Source: Streptomyces spiramyceticus (GTDB taxonomy: Bacteria; Actinomycetota; Actinomycetes; Streptomycetales; Streptomycetaceae). Taken from it: a DNA stretch of 64,000 bases. Shown piece by piece: positions 25,298 through 33,113 of the stretch. The stretch lies in the NCBI RefSeq assembly GCF_028807635.1, contig NZ_JARBAX010000001.1:248001-312000 (forward strand), given 5' to 3'. Under the pieces are notes generated by a model. That model ran no database searches and was not told where the DNA came from. It worked only from the letters and a program-made list of their open reading frames with translations. Positions within the stretch are counted from its first letter, which is position 1. Every line of letters begins with the position of its first letter. Both the position numbers and the translations under genes were made by a program.

Positions 25298-26095
25298 TTG
25301 TCCACACCTGCAAAAGCACGCGCCGACGGGCCCGCGCCCGGCGACGCTCCGGTGGCGGCGCGTGCGCGTGGGCTCACAAAGGCGTACGGGGCGGGCGAGA
25401 CGACCGTACTTGCCCTTGACTCCGTGGACGTCGCCATCACGCGTGGCCGGTTCACCGCGGTGATGGGCCCGTCCGGCTCGGGAAAGTCCACGCTGATGCA
25501 CTGCCTGGCCGGGCTCGACACAGTCTCCGCAGGACAGGTGTGGCTGGGCGGCACCGAGCTGACGGGTCTCAGGGACCGCGAACTGACACGGCTGCGGCGG
25601 GACAAGATCGGCTTCATGTTCCAGTCGTTCAACCTTCTGCCCACGCTCTCCGCGGCCGAGAACATCACGCTCCCCATGGACATCGCCGGGCGCAAACCCG
25701 ACGCCGAATGGCTGGAGCGGGTGATCGACACGCTGGGGCTGCGCGACCGGCTGAAGCACCGCCCGTCCCAGTTGTCCGGCGGTCAGCAGCAGCGGGTGGC
25801 CTGTGCGCGTGCACTTGCCTCCCGGCCCGAGCTGATCTTCGCCGACGAGCCGACCGGCAACCTCGACTCGCGGGCGGGCGCCGAAGTGCTGGCGTTCCTG
25901 CGCGAGGCGGTCGACCGGCTCGACCAGACGGTCGTGATGGTGACGCACGATCCGGTGGCCGCCGCCTACGCCGACTTGGTGCTCTTCCTCGGCGACGGGC
26001 GGATCGTCGACAACATGCCCGCGCCGACGGCCGAAGCGGTCCTGGAACGCATGCGCCTCTTCTCCGGGGGACGCCCCCAGGGAACCGAGGGCTGA
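25298..26095 (+). CDS. ABC transporter ATP-binding protein (MacB/LolD type)
   Basis: The 265-residue ATPase has Walker [11 protein letters not shown]-loop [14 protein letters not shown], signature LSGGQQQR, Walker [14 protein letters not shown] and switch His VTHDP. The order and spacing are those of MacB/LolD-type exporters. TTG 25298 is chosen because GGGAGG lies just upstream; ATG 25256 has no ribosome site. It pairs with the FtsX-like permease six bases downstream. Substrate unknown, probably a lipid, peptide or envelope component. Confidence 0.9.
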   Translation: MSTPAKARADGPAPGDAPVAARARGLTKAYGAGETTVLALDSVDVAITRGRFTAVMGPSGSGKSTLMHCLAGLDTVSAGQVWLGGTELTGLRDRELTRLRRDKIGFMFQSFNLLPTLSAAENITLPMDIAGRKPDAEWLERVIDTLGLRDRLKHRPSQLSGGQQQRVACARALASRPELIFADEPTGNLDSRAGAEVLAFLREAVDRLDQTVVMVTHDPVAAAYADLVLFLGDGRIVDNMPAPTAEAVLERMRLFSGGRPQGTEG

Positions 26096-26101
26096 GCCGC
26101 C

Positions 26102-28669
26102 ATGCTGAAGGCGACACTGCGGAGCTTCTTCGCCCACAAGGGCCGGCTGCTGCTGTCCGCCCTCGCCGTGATCCTGTCGGTGGCGTTCGTCGCCGGCAGC
26201 CTGATCTTCTCGGACACGGTGGCCCGCACCTTCGACCGGCTCTTCTCCTCCACCTCCGCGGATGTGACGGTCCAGGCGCGCGAGGGCATCGACGAGCGCC
26301 TGCCGTCGGGAATCGTCCGTACGGTGCCGGCCTCCCTCGTGGACCGGATCGAGAAGATCGACGGGGTCGACGACGCACATGTCGATGCCTCCGTGGAGAA
26401 CATCACGGTCGTCGACGCCGACAAAGAGCCCGTCGGGCCGGTCACCGGCGCACCGACCATCGCGACCAACTGGCATCCGACCGACCGCAGTCCGGTGAAG
26501 CTGACCAGCGGGCGCGAGCCGGACGGGCCCGGCGAGGTGCTGCTCGACGCGGACACCGCCGACAAGAAGGAGCTCGGGATCGGCGACTCGCTCACGATCC
26601 TCGCGCAGCCCGGCTCCTTCAAGGCCGAAATCGTCGGTATCGCCACCTTCACCACCACCAACCCCGGTGCCGCGCTCGTCTTCCTGGACACCCCGACCGC
26701 GCAGACCAAGCTGCTGGGGAAGGCGGATGCCGCCACCTCCATCTCGGTCAACGCTGCAGACGGCACCAGCGACTCCGTACTCAAGCAGCGGATCGCGGAC
26801 GAGATCGGTGGCGGTGCGTACGAGCTCAGGACCGCCGACGAGCAGGCCGAGACGGCGGCCTCCGAACTGGGCGGATTCCTCGATGTGATCAAGTACGTGA
26901 TGCTCGGCTTTGCCGGGGTCGCCACGCTCGTCGGCATCTTCCTGATCGTCAACACCTTCTCGATGCTGATCGCCCAGCGCACCCGCGAGCTCGGGCTGTT
27001 GCGGGCGCTGGGAGCGGACCGCCGCCAAGTGCGCCGTTCCGTGCTGACGGAAGCGCTGCTGCTCGGGCTGTTCGGCTCGACCGTGGGCCTCGCCGCGGGC
27101 ATCGGGCTGGCCGCCGGGCTCATCGAACTGATGGGCCTGCTCGGGATGAACCTGCGCGCCACCGAGATGGTGGTGGGCTGGGGAACGCCCGTGGCGTCGT
27201 ACGTCGTCGGGGTCGGCGTCACCTTCGTCGCCGCGTATCTGCCGGCCCGGCGGGCGGCCCGCGTCTCGCCGATGGCGGCGCTGGTGGATGCCGAAGTCGC
27301 CGGTGTGGGCAGGCCTTTGAGGGTACGAGCCGTGGCCGGCGCACTGGTCGCGGCGGCCGGCGCCGCAGCGCTGGCCGGGTGCGCCGTGAGCCGGGAGACA
27401 GGTTCGGCGGCTCCGCTGCTCGGGCTCGGCGTCGTACTGACGCTGCTCGCCACGGTGGTGGCGGGGCCGTTGCTCGTACGGCCGGTGATCCGGGTGCTCG
27501 GCGGTGCTTTCCCCGCGCTGTTCGGTCCGGTCGGGCGTATGAGCCAGCGCAATGCGCTGCGCAATCCGCGGCGTACGGGCGCGACCGCGGCCGCCCTGAT
27601 GGTCGGGCTGGCTCTGGTGGTCGGGCTTTCGGTGGCCAGCGCGTCGATGACCAAGTCGTTCGACGAGCAGATCGACAAGACGCTGGGCGCCGACTTCGTC
27701 GTACAGAACACGAACTTCATGCCCTTCCCCCAGGAGATCACCGACAAGGTGAACGGGGTGGAGAGCGCGGGCACGGTGGTGCGGCAGCGCTTCGCGCCGA
27801 TGGGGCTGCAACTGCCGGACGGGAAGCGGGCGGAGTCGACGGCGTCCGCGTACGACCCGCGGATCGACGAGGTCGCCCGTATCACGTACGCGAGCGGGAA
27901 CTCGGCCGCGGCGCTGGCGGCGGGCAGTATCGCCATGGACGTGGACTACGCCAAGGACCACCGGGTGCGGATCGGCAGCGTGGTGCCGGTGGAGTTCCCG
28001 GGCGGGAAGAGGGCCGAGCTCAAGGTGGCCGCGCTCACGGACATGAACCAGTCCGGCGGGCCGGGCATGGAGGGCGGGCTCTTCATGGGGCTCGCGACGG
28101 TGGAGAAGTACCTGCCGGGCGGGCAGGACGCGGCGCTGTACGTCAACGCCGCGAGCGGCAGCGATGTGGCGGACCTGAGGAAGGATCTTGAGCAGGCGCT
28201 GGATCCGTATCCGCAGGTGCAGGTCAGGGACCAGGCCGACTACAAGGAGCTGATCCGGCAGCAGATCGCCGTGATGCTGTATCTGGTGTACGCGCTGCTC
28301 GGCCTGGCGATCGTCATCGCGGTGCTCGGGGTCGTCAACACCCTTGCCCTGTCCGTGGTGGAACGGACCCGAGAGATCGGACTCCTGCGCGCCATCGGGC
28401 TCTCACGGGTGCAGCTGCGGCGCATGATCCGGCTGGAGTCCGTGGTGATCGCGGTGTTCGGTGCGCTGCTGGGGCTCGCACTCGGGATGGTGTGGGGGGT
28501 GGCCATACAGCAGGTTCTCGCTCTGGAGGGGATGACCGCATTCGCCATACCCTGGTGGACGGTTGTGGCGGTCGTGGTGGGTTCCGTCGTGGTGGGGCTG
28601 GCTGCGGCACTGCTTCCGGCGTCGCGCGCCTCGCGGATGAATGTGCTGGCCGCCATCGCGCACGAGTAG
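26102..28669 (+). CDS. ABC transporter permease with two FtsX domains
   Basis: The 855-residue membrane protein opens with one helix (LLLSALAVILSVAFVAGSLIF). It has a large periplasmic-type region to about residue 250, then a first FtsX block (LGFAGVATLVGIFLIVNTFSMLIAQRTRELGLLRALGA). A second extracytoplasmic region and a second FtsX block (VYALLGLAIVIAVLGVVNTL, TREIGLLRAIGLSRVQLRRMI) follow. The duplicated layout is typical of the long actinobacterial MacB-like permeases. It should use ATP hydrolysis by its partner to move or extract envelope substrates mechanically. Confidence 0.92.
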   Translation: MLKATLRSFFAHKGRLLLSALAVILSVAFVAGSLIFSDTVARTFDRLFSSTSADVTVQAREGIDERLPSGIVRTVPASLVDRIEKIDGVDDAHVDASVENITVVDADKEPVGPVTGAPTIATNWHPTDRSPVKLTSGREPDGPGEVLLDADTADKKELGIGDSLTILAQPGSFKAEIVGIATFTTTNPGAALVFLDTPTAQTKLLGKADAATSISVNAADGTSDSVLKQRIADEIGGGAYELRTADEQAETAASELGGFLDVIKYVMLGFAGVATLVGIFLIVNTFSMLIAQRTRELGLLRALGADRRQVRRSVLTEALLLGLFGSTVGLAAGIGLAAGLIELMGLLGMNLRATEMVVGWGTPVASYVVGVGVTFVAAYLPARRAARVSPMAALVDAEVAGVGRPLRVRAVAGALVAAAGAAALAGCAVSRETGSAAPLLGLGVVLTLLATVVAGPLLVRPVIRVLGGAFPALFGPVGRMSQRNALRNPRRTGATAAALMVGLALVVGLSVASASMTKSFDEQIDKTLGADFVVQNTNFMPFPQEITDKVNGVESAGTVVRQRFAPMGLQLPDGKRAESTASAYDPRIDEVARITYASGNSAAALAAGSIAMDVDYAKDHRVRIGSVVPVEFPGGKRAELKVAALTDMNQSGGPGMEGGLFMGLATVEKYLPGGQDAALYVNAASGSDVADLRKDLEQALDPYPQVQVRDQADYKELIRQQIAVMLYLVYALLGLAIVIAVLGVVNTLALSVVERTREIGLLRAIGLSRVQLRRMIRLESVVIAVFGALLGLALGMVWGVAIQQVLALEGMTAFAIPWWTVVAVVVGSVVVGLAAALLPASRASRMNVLAAIAHE

Positions 28670-28806
28670 AGACGCCCGCACCTGGAGACCTTCGGTCCGG
28701 TGATCGAGGAGCTGCGCGGCAGCTGATCGCCTCGGCTTCGCCGGCCACGGCGACCACATCCCGGAATCTGTTCGACGCCGCGGTGTGCCAGTGGTGGGAT
28801 GACGCC

Positions 28807-29268
28807 ATGGATGATCTACGTATACGGGCGGCGGGGCCCGACGACCTCGACGCGGTTCTGGCCTTCTGGAAGGAGGCCGCCGAGGGGACGAGCATCAGCG
28901 ACGACCGGGCCGGCATCGAGCGGCTGGTCGCCCGCGACCCCGAATCGCTGCTTCTCGCGGAGCTCGACGGTGAGCCTGGTGGTGGGGCCGGTGGTGGGGC
29001 CGGTGGTGCGCTCGTCGGCACAGTGATCGCGGGCTTCGACGGCTGGCGCTGCCATCTGTACCGGCTGGCGGTGCACCCGGACCGGCGGCGGCGCGGCATC
29101 GGCTCCGCACTGCTCGCGGCGGCGGAGGAGCGGTTCGTACAGCTGGGAGGGCGGCGCGGCGACGCGATGGTGCTCGACCGCAACGAGCGCGGGCACCATG
29201 CGTGGCGGGCGGCGGGGTACGCGCCGGAGCCTCAGTGGTCGCGCTGGGTCAAGCCGCTGGTGGGCTGA
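28807..29268 (+). CDS. GNAT family N-acetyltransferase
   Basis: The 153-residue enzyme has the GNAT core: LRIRAAGPDDLDAVLAFWKEA, then LYRLAVHPDRRRRGIGSALLAAAEERF containing the acetyl-CoA pyrophosphate loop RRRRGIG, and the C-terminal NERGHHAWRAAGYAPE. The acceptor is unknown. A glycine-rich stretch (GEPGGGAGGGAGGALVG) in the beta2-beta3 region is encoded by 12-bp GGTGGTGGGGCC repeats and is not part of the usual fold. Confidence 0.85.
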   Translation: MDDLRIRAAGPDDLDAVLAFWKEAAEGTSISDDRAGIERLVARDPESLLLAELDGEPGGGAGGGAGGALVGTVIAGFDGWRCHLYRLAVHPDRRRRGIGSALLAAAEERFVQLGGRRGDAMVLDRNERGHHAWRAAGYAPEPQWSRWVKPLVG

Positions 29269-29286
29269 CTCCCGGGTTTTTTCGTT
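29261..29286 (+). terminator. Small hairpin followed by a T-run
   Basis: GGG-CTGACT-CCC at the end of the GNAT gene is followed by TTTTTT at 29277-29282. Runs of six T are rare in this GC-rich DNA. The stem is weak, so this is a modest candidate. Confidence 0.4.
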
Positions 29287-29300
29287 TTGCCCCTCCTTTA

Positions 29301-29425
29301 CCATGGGCGGACCATTCACCACTTCTGAAAGGTGTGAGCGTCCGCCCATGGGCGAGCCTCCCAGTAGTCGACGTAGGCGACATCGCGCAATCCTCCCGTC
29401 CCTGCCGGATCATGGGACGGAGGTG
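29301..29425 (+). ncRNA. Structured 5' leader of the CNNM/CorC operon
   Basis: CCATGGGCGGA (29301-29311) pairs perfectly with TCCGCCCATGG (29341-29351) and encloses a second stem, CACC/GGTG. A third stem, CGTCCC/GGGACG (about 29397-29419), abuts the GGAGGTGA ribosome site of the CNNM gene at 29431. The leader precedes a predicted divalent-metal membrane protein. I could not match it to the M-box or yybP-ykoY consensus. Confidence 0.5.
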
Positions 29426-29430
29426 AACCG

Positions 29431-30795
29431 ATGACCGAAGTGCTTCTGCTTCTGGTGGCCCTGCTGCTCTCGCTGGCCTGCGGAGCCTTCGTCGCGGCGG
29501 AATTCTCGCTCACCACGATCGAGCGCGGAGATCTTGAGCGGGCCGTCGAGCGCGGCGACCGTGGCGCGGCGAGCGCGCTCAAGGCCGTGCGCAGCCTGAC
29601 GTTCCAGCTTTCCGGCGCTCAGCTCGGCATCACCGTCACCAACCTGCTCGTCGGCATGCTCGCCGAGCCGTCGGTCGCCAAACTGATCCGCGGTCCGGTC
29701 CGGGCCCTCGGCGTGTCCCCGTCGACGGCCTCGTCGGTGGCTCTGGTCATCGGTACGGCGCTGTCCACTGTCGTTCTGATGGTGGTCGGCGAGCTCGTGC
29801 CCAAGAACTGGGCGATCTCGTCGCCGCTGGGCGTGGCCAGGGTGGTCGCCACCCCGCAGCGGGTGTTCAGCTCGGCCTTCCGCCCGCTCATCAGCCACCT
29901 CAACGGCACGGCGAACCGGATCGTCCGGCGCTTCGGCCTGGAGCCGGCCGAGGAGCTGGCGTCCGCACGCAGCCCTCAGGAGCTGGTCGCGCTGGCACGG
30001 CACTCCGCGAAGGCGGGCGCGCTGGAGGCCGACACCGCAGAGCTGTTCGTACGGACCCTCAACCTGGCGGAACTGACCGCGGAGAACGTGATGACCCCGC
30101 GTGTGCAGGTCACCGCGCTCGATGTGCAGGCCACGGCGGAGGACGTCGCCAACGCCACCCGCGCCACCGGTCTGTCCCGCTTCCCCGTCTACCGCGGCAG
30201 CCTCGACGCGGTCGTCGGTATCGCGCACATCAAGGACGTGCTACCCCTGCCTGCCGACCGCAGGCGGCTGTTTCCCGTCTCCGAGATCCTGCGCGAGCCG
30301 CTGCTCGTACCGGAGTCACTGACGGTCGACCGGCTCCTGGACCGGCTGTCCGGCAAGCGCACCATGGCTGTGGTCATCGACGAGTACGGCGGCACGGCGG
30401 GCGTCGTAACGCTGGAGGACATTGTCGAGGAGGTCGTCGGCGAGGTGCGCGACGAGCACGATCCGCACGAGACACCGGACCTCGCCCCGGCCGGCGACGA
30501 CGCCGACGGGCGTGCGCTCTGGTCGGCGGACGGCGCGGCCAGGACCGACCAGCTGGAGCGGGTCGGACTGCGCGTGCCCGACGGCCCGTACGAGACGCTC
30601 GCCGGGCTGGTCGCGACAGAGCTGGGACGTATCCCGGTGGTGGGCGACCGTATCGAGCTGGCGGGCTGGCAGCTGGACGTGGTGGACGCCGGGGGGCGCC
30701 GGGCGGCGCGGGTGCTGCTGCACGCGCCTCCGGCCACGGACGACGCGTCCGGTTCAGACGCGTCCGGTTCATGGGAAGAGGGGGCCGGACGATGA
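29431..30795 (+). CDS. CNNM/CorC-type membrane protein with CBS pair
   Basis: This 454-residue HlyC/CorC-family protein has an N-terminal DUF21/CNNM membrane domain with three to four helices (LLLVALLLSLACGAFVAAEFSL, VALVIGTALSTVVLMVVGELVPKNWAIS). A CBS pair (about 205-330, with ENVMTPRVQVTALD and MAVVIDEYGGTAGVVTLEDIVEEVVGE) and a C-terminal CorC_HlyC domain follow. Magnesium or other divalent ion export or homeostasis is the family role. GGAGGTGA precedes the ATG. A 15-bp duplication (DASGS twice) lies near the stop. Confidence 0.92.
   Translation: MTEVLLLLVALLLSLACGAFVAAEFSLTTIERGDLERAVERGDRGAASALKAVRSLTFQLSGAQLGITVTNLLVGMLAEPSVAKLIRGPVRALGVSPSTASSVALVIGTALSTVVLMVVGELVPKNWAISSPLGVARVVATPQRVFSSAFRPLISHLNGTANRIVRRFGLEPAEELASARSPQELVALARHSAKAGALEADTAELFVRTLNLAELTAENVMTPRVQVTALDVQATAEDVANATRATGLSRFPVYRGSLDAVVGIAHIKDVLPLPADRRRLFPVSEILREPLLVPESLTVDRLLDRLSGKRTMAVVIDEYGGTAGVVTLEDIVEEVVGEVRDEHDPHETPDLAPAGDDADGRALWSADGAARTDQLERVGLRVPDGPYETLAGLVATELGRIPVVGDRIELAGWQLDVVDAGGRRAARVLLHAPPATDDASGSDASGSWEEGAGR
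30742..30771 (+). repeat. 15-bp direct duplication near the CNNM stop codon
   Basis: GACGCGTCCGGTTCA is repeated exactly at 30742-30756 and 30757-30771, in frame (DASGSDASGS), about 20 bases before the stop. Confidence 0.85.
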
Positions 30796-31814
30796 TCGTG
30801 ATCCAACTGCTCGTCGGCCTGCTCACGCTGGTCGTCAACGCCTTCTTCGTCGGCGCGGAGTTCGCGCTGATCGCCGTACGCCGCAGCCAGATCGAGCCGG
30901 ACGCGGAGGCGGGGAACCGGCGGGCGCGCAGCGTCCTGTGGGGACTTGAGCACGTGTCGGCGCTGCTGGCGGCGGCTCAGCTGGGCATCACGCTGGCCAC
31001 CCTGGTGCTCGGTGTGGTCGCCGAGCCCGCCATCGCACATCTGCTGGAGCCGGTGTTCCACGCGGTGGGTCTGCCGGACGGGCTGATCCACCCGGTCTCG
31101 TTCGTCATCGCGCTGGCGGCTGCGACGTACCTGCACATGCTCTTCGGCGAGATGGTGCCGAAGAACATCGCGCTGGCCGAGCCGGTTCGTACCGCGCTGC
31201 TGCTCGGTCCGCCGCTGGTGGCGCTGGCCCGTGGGCTGCGGCCGGTGATCTTCGCGATCAACGCCTTCGCCAACGCCCTGCTCAAGCTGTTGCGGGTGGA
31301 GGTCAAGGGCGAGGTGTCCGCGACCTTCTCGGACGACGAGCTGGCGCGGCTGGTCACGGACGCGGGCCACGCCGGCCTGCTCGACGACCGTGCGGCCGAG
31401 CGGCTGCACGACGCCCTGGAACTGGGCCGCCGTCCGGTGGTGGACGTGGTCATGCCGGTGGAACGCGTGGTGTTCGCCCAGGTGTGGACGACGCCGGAGG
31501 ATCTGGAGCGGCTGTCGGCCGAGTCGGGGTTCTCCCGCTTCCCTGTCCTGGAGGGCCTGCGGATCCTGGGCTACCTGCACGTGAAGGACGCGCTGGACGC
31601 CATACCGCGCGATGTGCCGTTCCCGGTCTCCGCGCTGCGGCCGATCGCCCGGGTGCGGGCGACGACGCCGCTCGACGACGTACTGACGGCGATGCGGCGC
31701 AGCCGGACCCACCTGGCGGCGGTACTTGACGAGAACGGCAACCCGGCCGGGCTCGTCACGATGGAGGACGTACTGCGCGAGCTGGTGGGCCGGCCGGACC
31801 AGCGGCAGGCGTAG
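30792..31814 (+). CDS. Second CNNM/CorC-type membrane protein
   Basis: The 340-residue paralogue starts at ATG 30792, overlapping the stop of the first CNNM gene (ATGA). Its membrane domain reads LLVGLLTLVVNAFFVGAEFALIAVRRSQIE and FGEMVPKNIALAEPVRTALLLGPPL. The CBS pair is present (DVVMPVERVVFAQVWTTPED, HLAAVLDENGNPAGLVTMEDVLRELVG), but the CorC_HlyC domain found in the first protein is missing. The two probably form a heteromer. Confidence 0.9.
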   Translation: MIVIQLLVGLLTLVVNAFFVGAEFALIAVRRSQIEPDAEAGNRRARSVLWGLEHVSALLAAAQLGITLATLVLGVVAEPAIAHLLEPVFHAVGLPDGLIHPVSFVIALAAATYLHMLFGEMVPKNIALAEPVRTALLLGPPLVALARGLRPVIFAINAFANALLKLLRVEVKGEVSATFSDDELARLVTDAGHAGLLDDRAAERLHDALELGRRPVVDVVMPVERVVFAQVWTTPEDLERLSAESGFSRFPVLEGLRILGYLHVKDALDAIPRDVPFPVSALRPIARVRATTPLDDVLTAMRRSRTHLAAVLDENGNPAGLVTMEDVLRELVGRPDQRQA

Positions 31815-31819
31815 CCGCT

Positions 31820-32065
31820 TCAGCCGACGGGAGTAGGAGCGCGGTCCGTGGTCTCCGTGAGGCCCGGGCCGCGCGCTCCGAAGCCGGACGCACCGATGGC
31901 GGTGAGAACGGCGAGGAGTGTCGCGAAGCCCGCCGTGGAAAGCGCGGCGGGCCATTCGATGTCGATCAGGTTCGTCGCCCCGGCGGTGAGGACCGCGGCG
32001 AGTGACTGCGCGAAGGTGCGCACCGCGCGCTCCGCGGTGGCCTTCCAGAATGCGGCACTGAACAT
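31820..32065 (-). CDS. Orphan phage-type holin (r1t-like)
   Basis: The 81-residue protein reads MFSAAFWKATAERAVRTFAQSLAAVL at its N terminus, the pattern of r1t-type holins common in Streptomyces phages and genomes. Two hydrophobic helices (VRTFAQSLAAVLTAG and GFATLLAVLTAIGAS) with a polar C-terminal tail support a small membrane pore protein. No endolysin or other phage gene is adjacent, so it is an orphan, perhaps domesticated. It converges with the CNNM operon five bases away. Confidence 0.8.
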   Translation of the reverse strand: MFSAAFWKATAERAVRTFAQSLAAVLTAGATNLIDIEWPAALSTAGFATLLAVLTAIGASGFGARGPGLTETTDRAPTPVG

Positions 32066-32099
32066 GGCTCGCTCCTTCTCCCGTCACCCGGCGCCCTGT

Positions 32100-32130
32100 T
32101 GGGGACTGGTGTGGGGACTGTTGGGGACCT
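32100..32130 (+). repeat. TGGGGAC direct repeats upstream of the SGNH gene
   Basis: TGGGGACTG occurs at 32100-32108 and 32112-32120, and TGGGGACCT at 32122-32130. The cluster sits in the divergent region between the holin and the SGNH hydrolase. A regulatory role is unproven. Confidence 0.5.
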
Positions 32131-32207
32131 GTTCCCGGGATACCGCGGCCGACCGGCTCTGGACAGACCTTGGACAAAGCCTGGACGGCTGCCTCGGGTG
32201 ACCGGGA

Positions 32208-32213
32208 TACGAT
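32208..32213 (+). promoter_or_regulatory. -10 hexamer of a possibly leaderless SGNH transcript
   Basis: TACGAT ends nine bases before the ATG at 32223, so transcription would start at or next to the start codon. No ribosome site is visible. The -35 region is weak. Confidence 0.4.
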
Positions 32214-32222
32214 CACTCCGCC

Positions 32223-33002
32223 ATGGAGATGAATGCCACCTACACCAGCCTTGTCGCGGTCGGCGACTCGTTCACCGAGGGCATGTCGGACGCCCTTCCC
32301 GACGGCTCGTACCGAGGCTGGGCGGATCTGCTCGCCGCGCGGCTCGCGGCGCGCACGCCCGGCTTCCGGTACGCGAATCTCGCCGTACGCGGAAAGCTGA
32401 TCGGGCAGATCGTCACCGAGCAGGCCGACGTGGCAGCGGCCATGCGTGCGGACGTCGTGACGCTCGTGGGCGGGCTCAATGACACGCTGCGGCCGAAGGT
32501 CGACATGGGCAGGGTGCGCGGGCTGCTCGAAGAGGCCGTCGAGAAGCTGGCACCGTCCTGCAAGCAGCTGGTGCTGATGCGCAGTCCCGGCCGCAACGGT
32601 CCGGTGTTGGAGCGCTTTCGCCCGCGCATGGAGGAGCTGTTCGAGTTCGTCGACGAGCTGGCGGAGCGGCACGGCGCTCTGGTCGTCGACCTGTACGGCG
32701 CCCCTGTGCTCGCCGATCAGCGGCTCTGGCACGTCGACCGGCTGCATCTGACGGCGGAGGGGCACTGGCGGGTCGCCGAGGCGGTGTGGCAGACGCTGGG
32801 GCTCGCGGCCGAGGACGACTGGCGGGCGCCGCTCGCGCCGGGTGTGCTGCCGGGCTGGGCGGCGCGGCGCGGAAGTGACCTGCGGTTCGCGCGCGAGCAT
32901 CTGGTGCCGTGGATCGGTCGTCGCGTCACGGGGCGGTCGTCGGGAGACGGTCGACCCGCGAAGCGCCCCGAGCTGCTGCCGTACGACGCCCCGCTGCCCT
33001 AA
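32223..33002 (+). CDS. SGNH/GDSL-family hydrolase
   Basis: The 259-residue esterase-type protein has block I GDSFTEGMSD with the nucleophile Ser, the Gly/Asn blocks NLAVRGKLIGQ and VGGLNDTLRP, and block V DRLHLTAEGH with the catalytic Asp and His. No signal peptide is present, so the enzyme is cytoplasmic. The substrate is unknown; many such Streptomyces proteins lie next to purB without functional link. The start has no Shine-Dalgarno sequence, and a -10 hexamer lies just upstream. Confidence 0.88.
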   Translation: MEMNATYTSLVAVGDSFTEGMSDALPDGSYRGWADLLAARLAARTPGFRYANLAVRGKLIGQIVTEQADVAAAMRADVVTLVGGLNDTLRPKVDMGRVRGLLEEAVEKLAPSCKQLVLMRSPGRNGPVLERFRPRMEELFEFVDELAERHGALVVDLYGAPVLADQRLWHVDRLHLTAEGHWRVAEAVWQTLGLAAEDDWRAPLAPGVLPGWAARRGSDLRFAREHLVPWIGRRVTGRSSGDGRPAKRPELLPYDAPLP

Positions 33003-33099
33003 CGGTCCGCATCTCACCTCTCGTCCCGCGTCACTCCCCCCTCGTCCCTCGTAGCAAGCAACAAACAGGGCCGCGGCGCTGGCCTGCAGAAACCGCCAG

Positions 33100-33105
33100 T
33101 AGAAT
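33100..33105 (+). promoter_or_regulatory. -10 hexamer of leaderless purB mRNA
   Basis: TAGAAT at 33100-33105 ends eight bases before the purB GTG at 33114. With the usual 6-8 base spacing to the first nucleotide, the transcript would begin at the start codon. No ribosome site is present. Confidence 0.6.
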
Positions 33106-33113
33106 CTGGTCAC

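Noticed and set aside
28670..28726. In-frame continuation after the MacB-like permease stop (18 codons ending EELRGS)
   Set aside because: It is too short, no readthrough signal was identified, and no family resemblance was clear.
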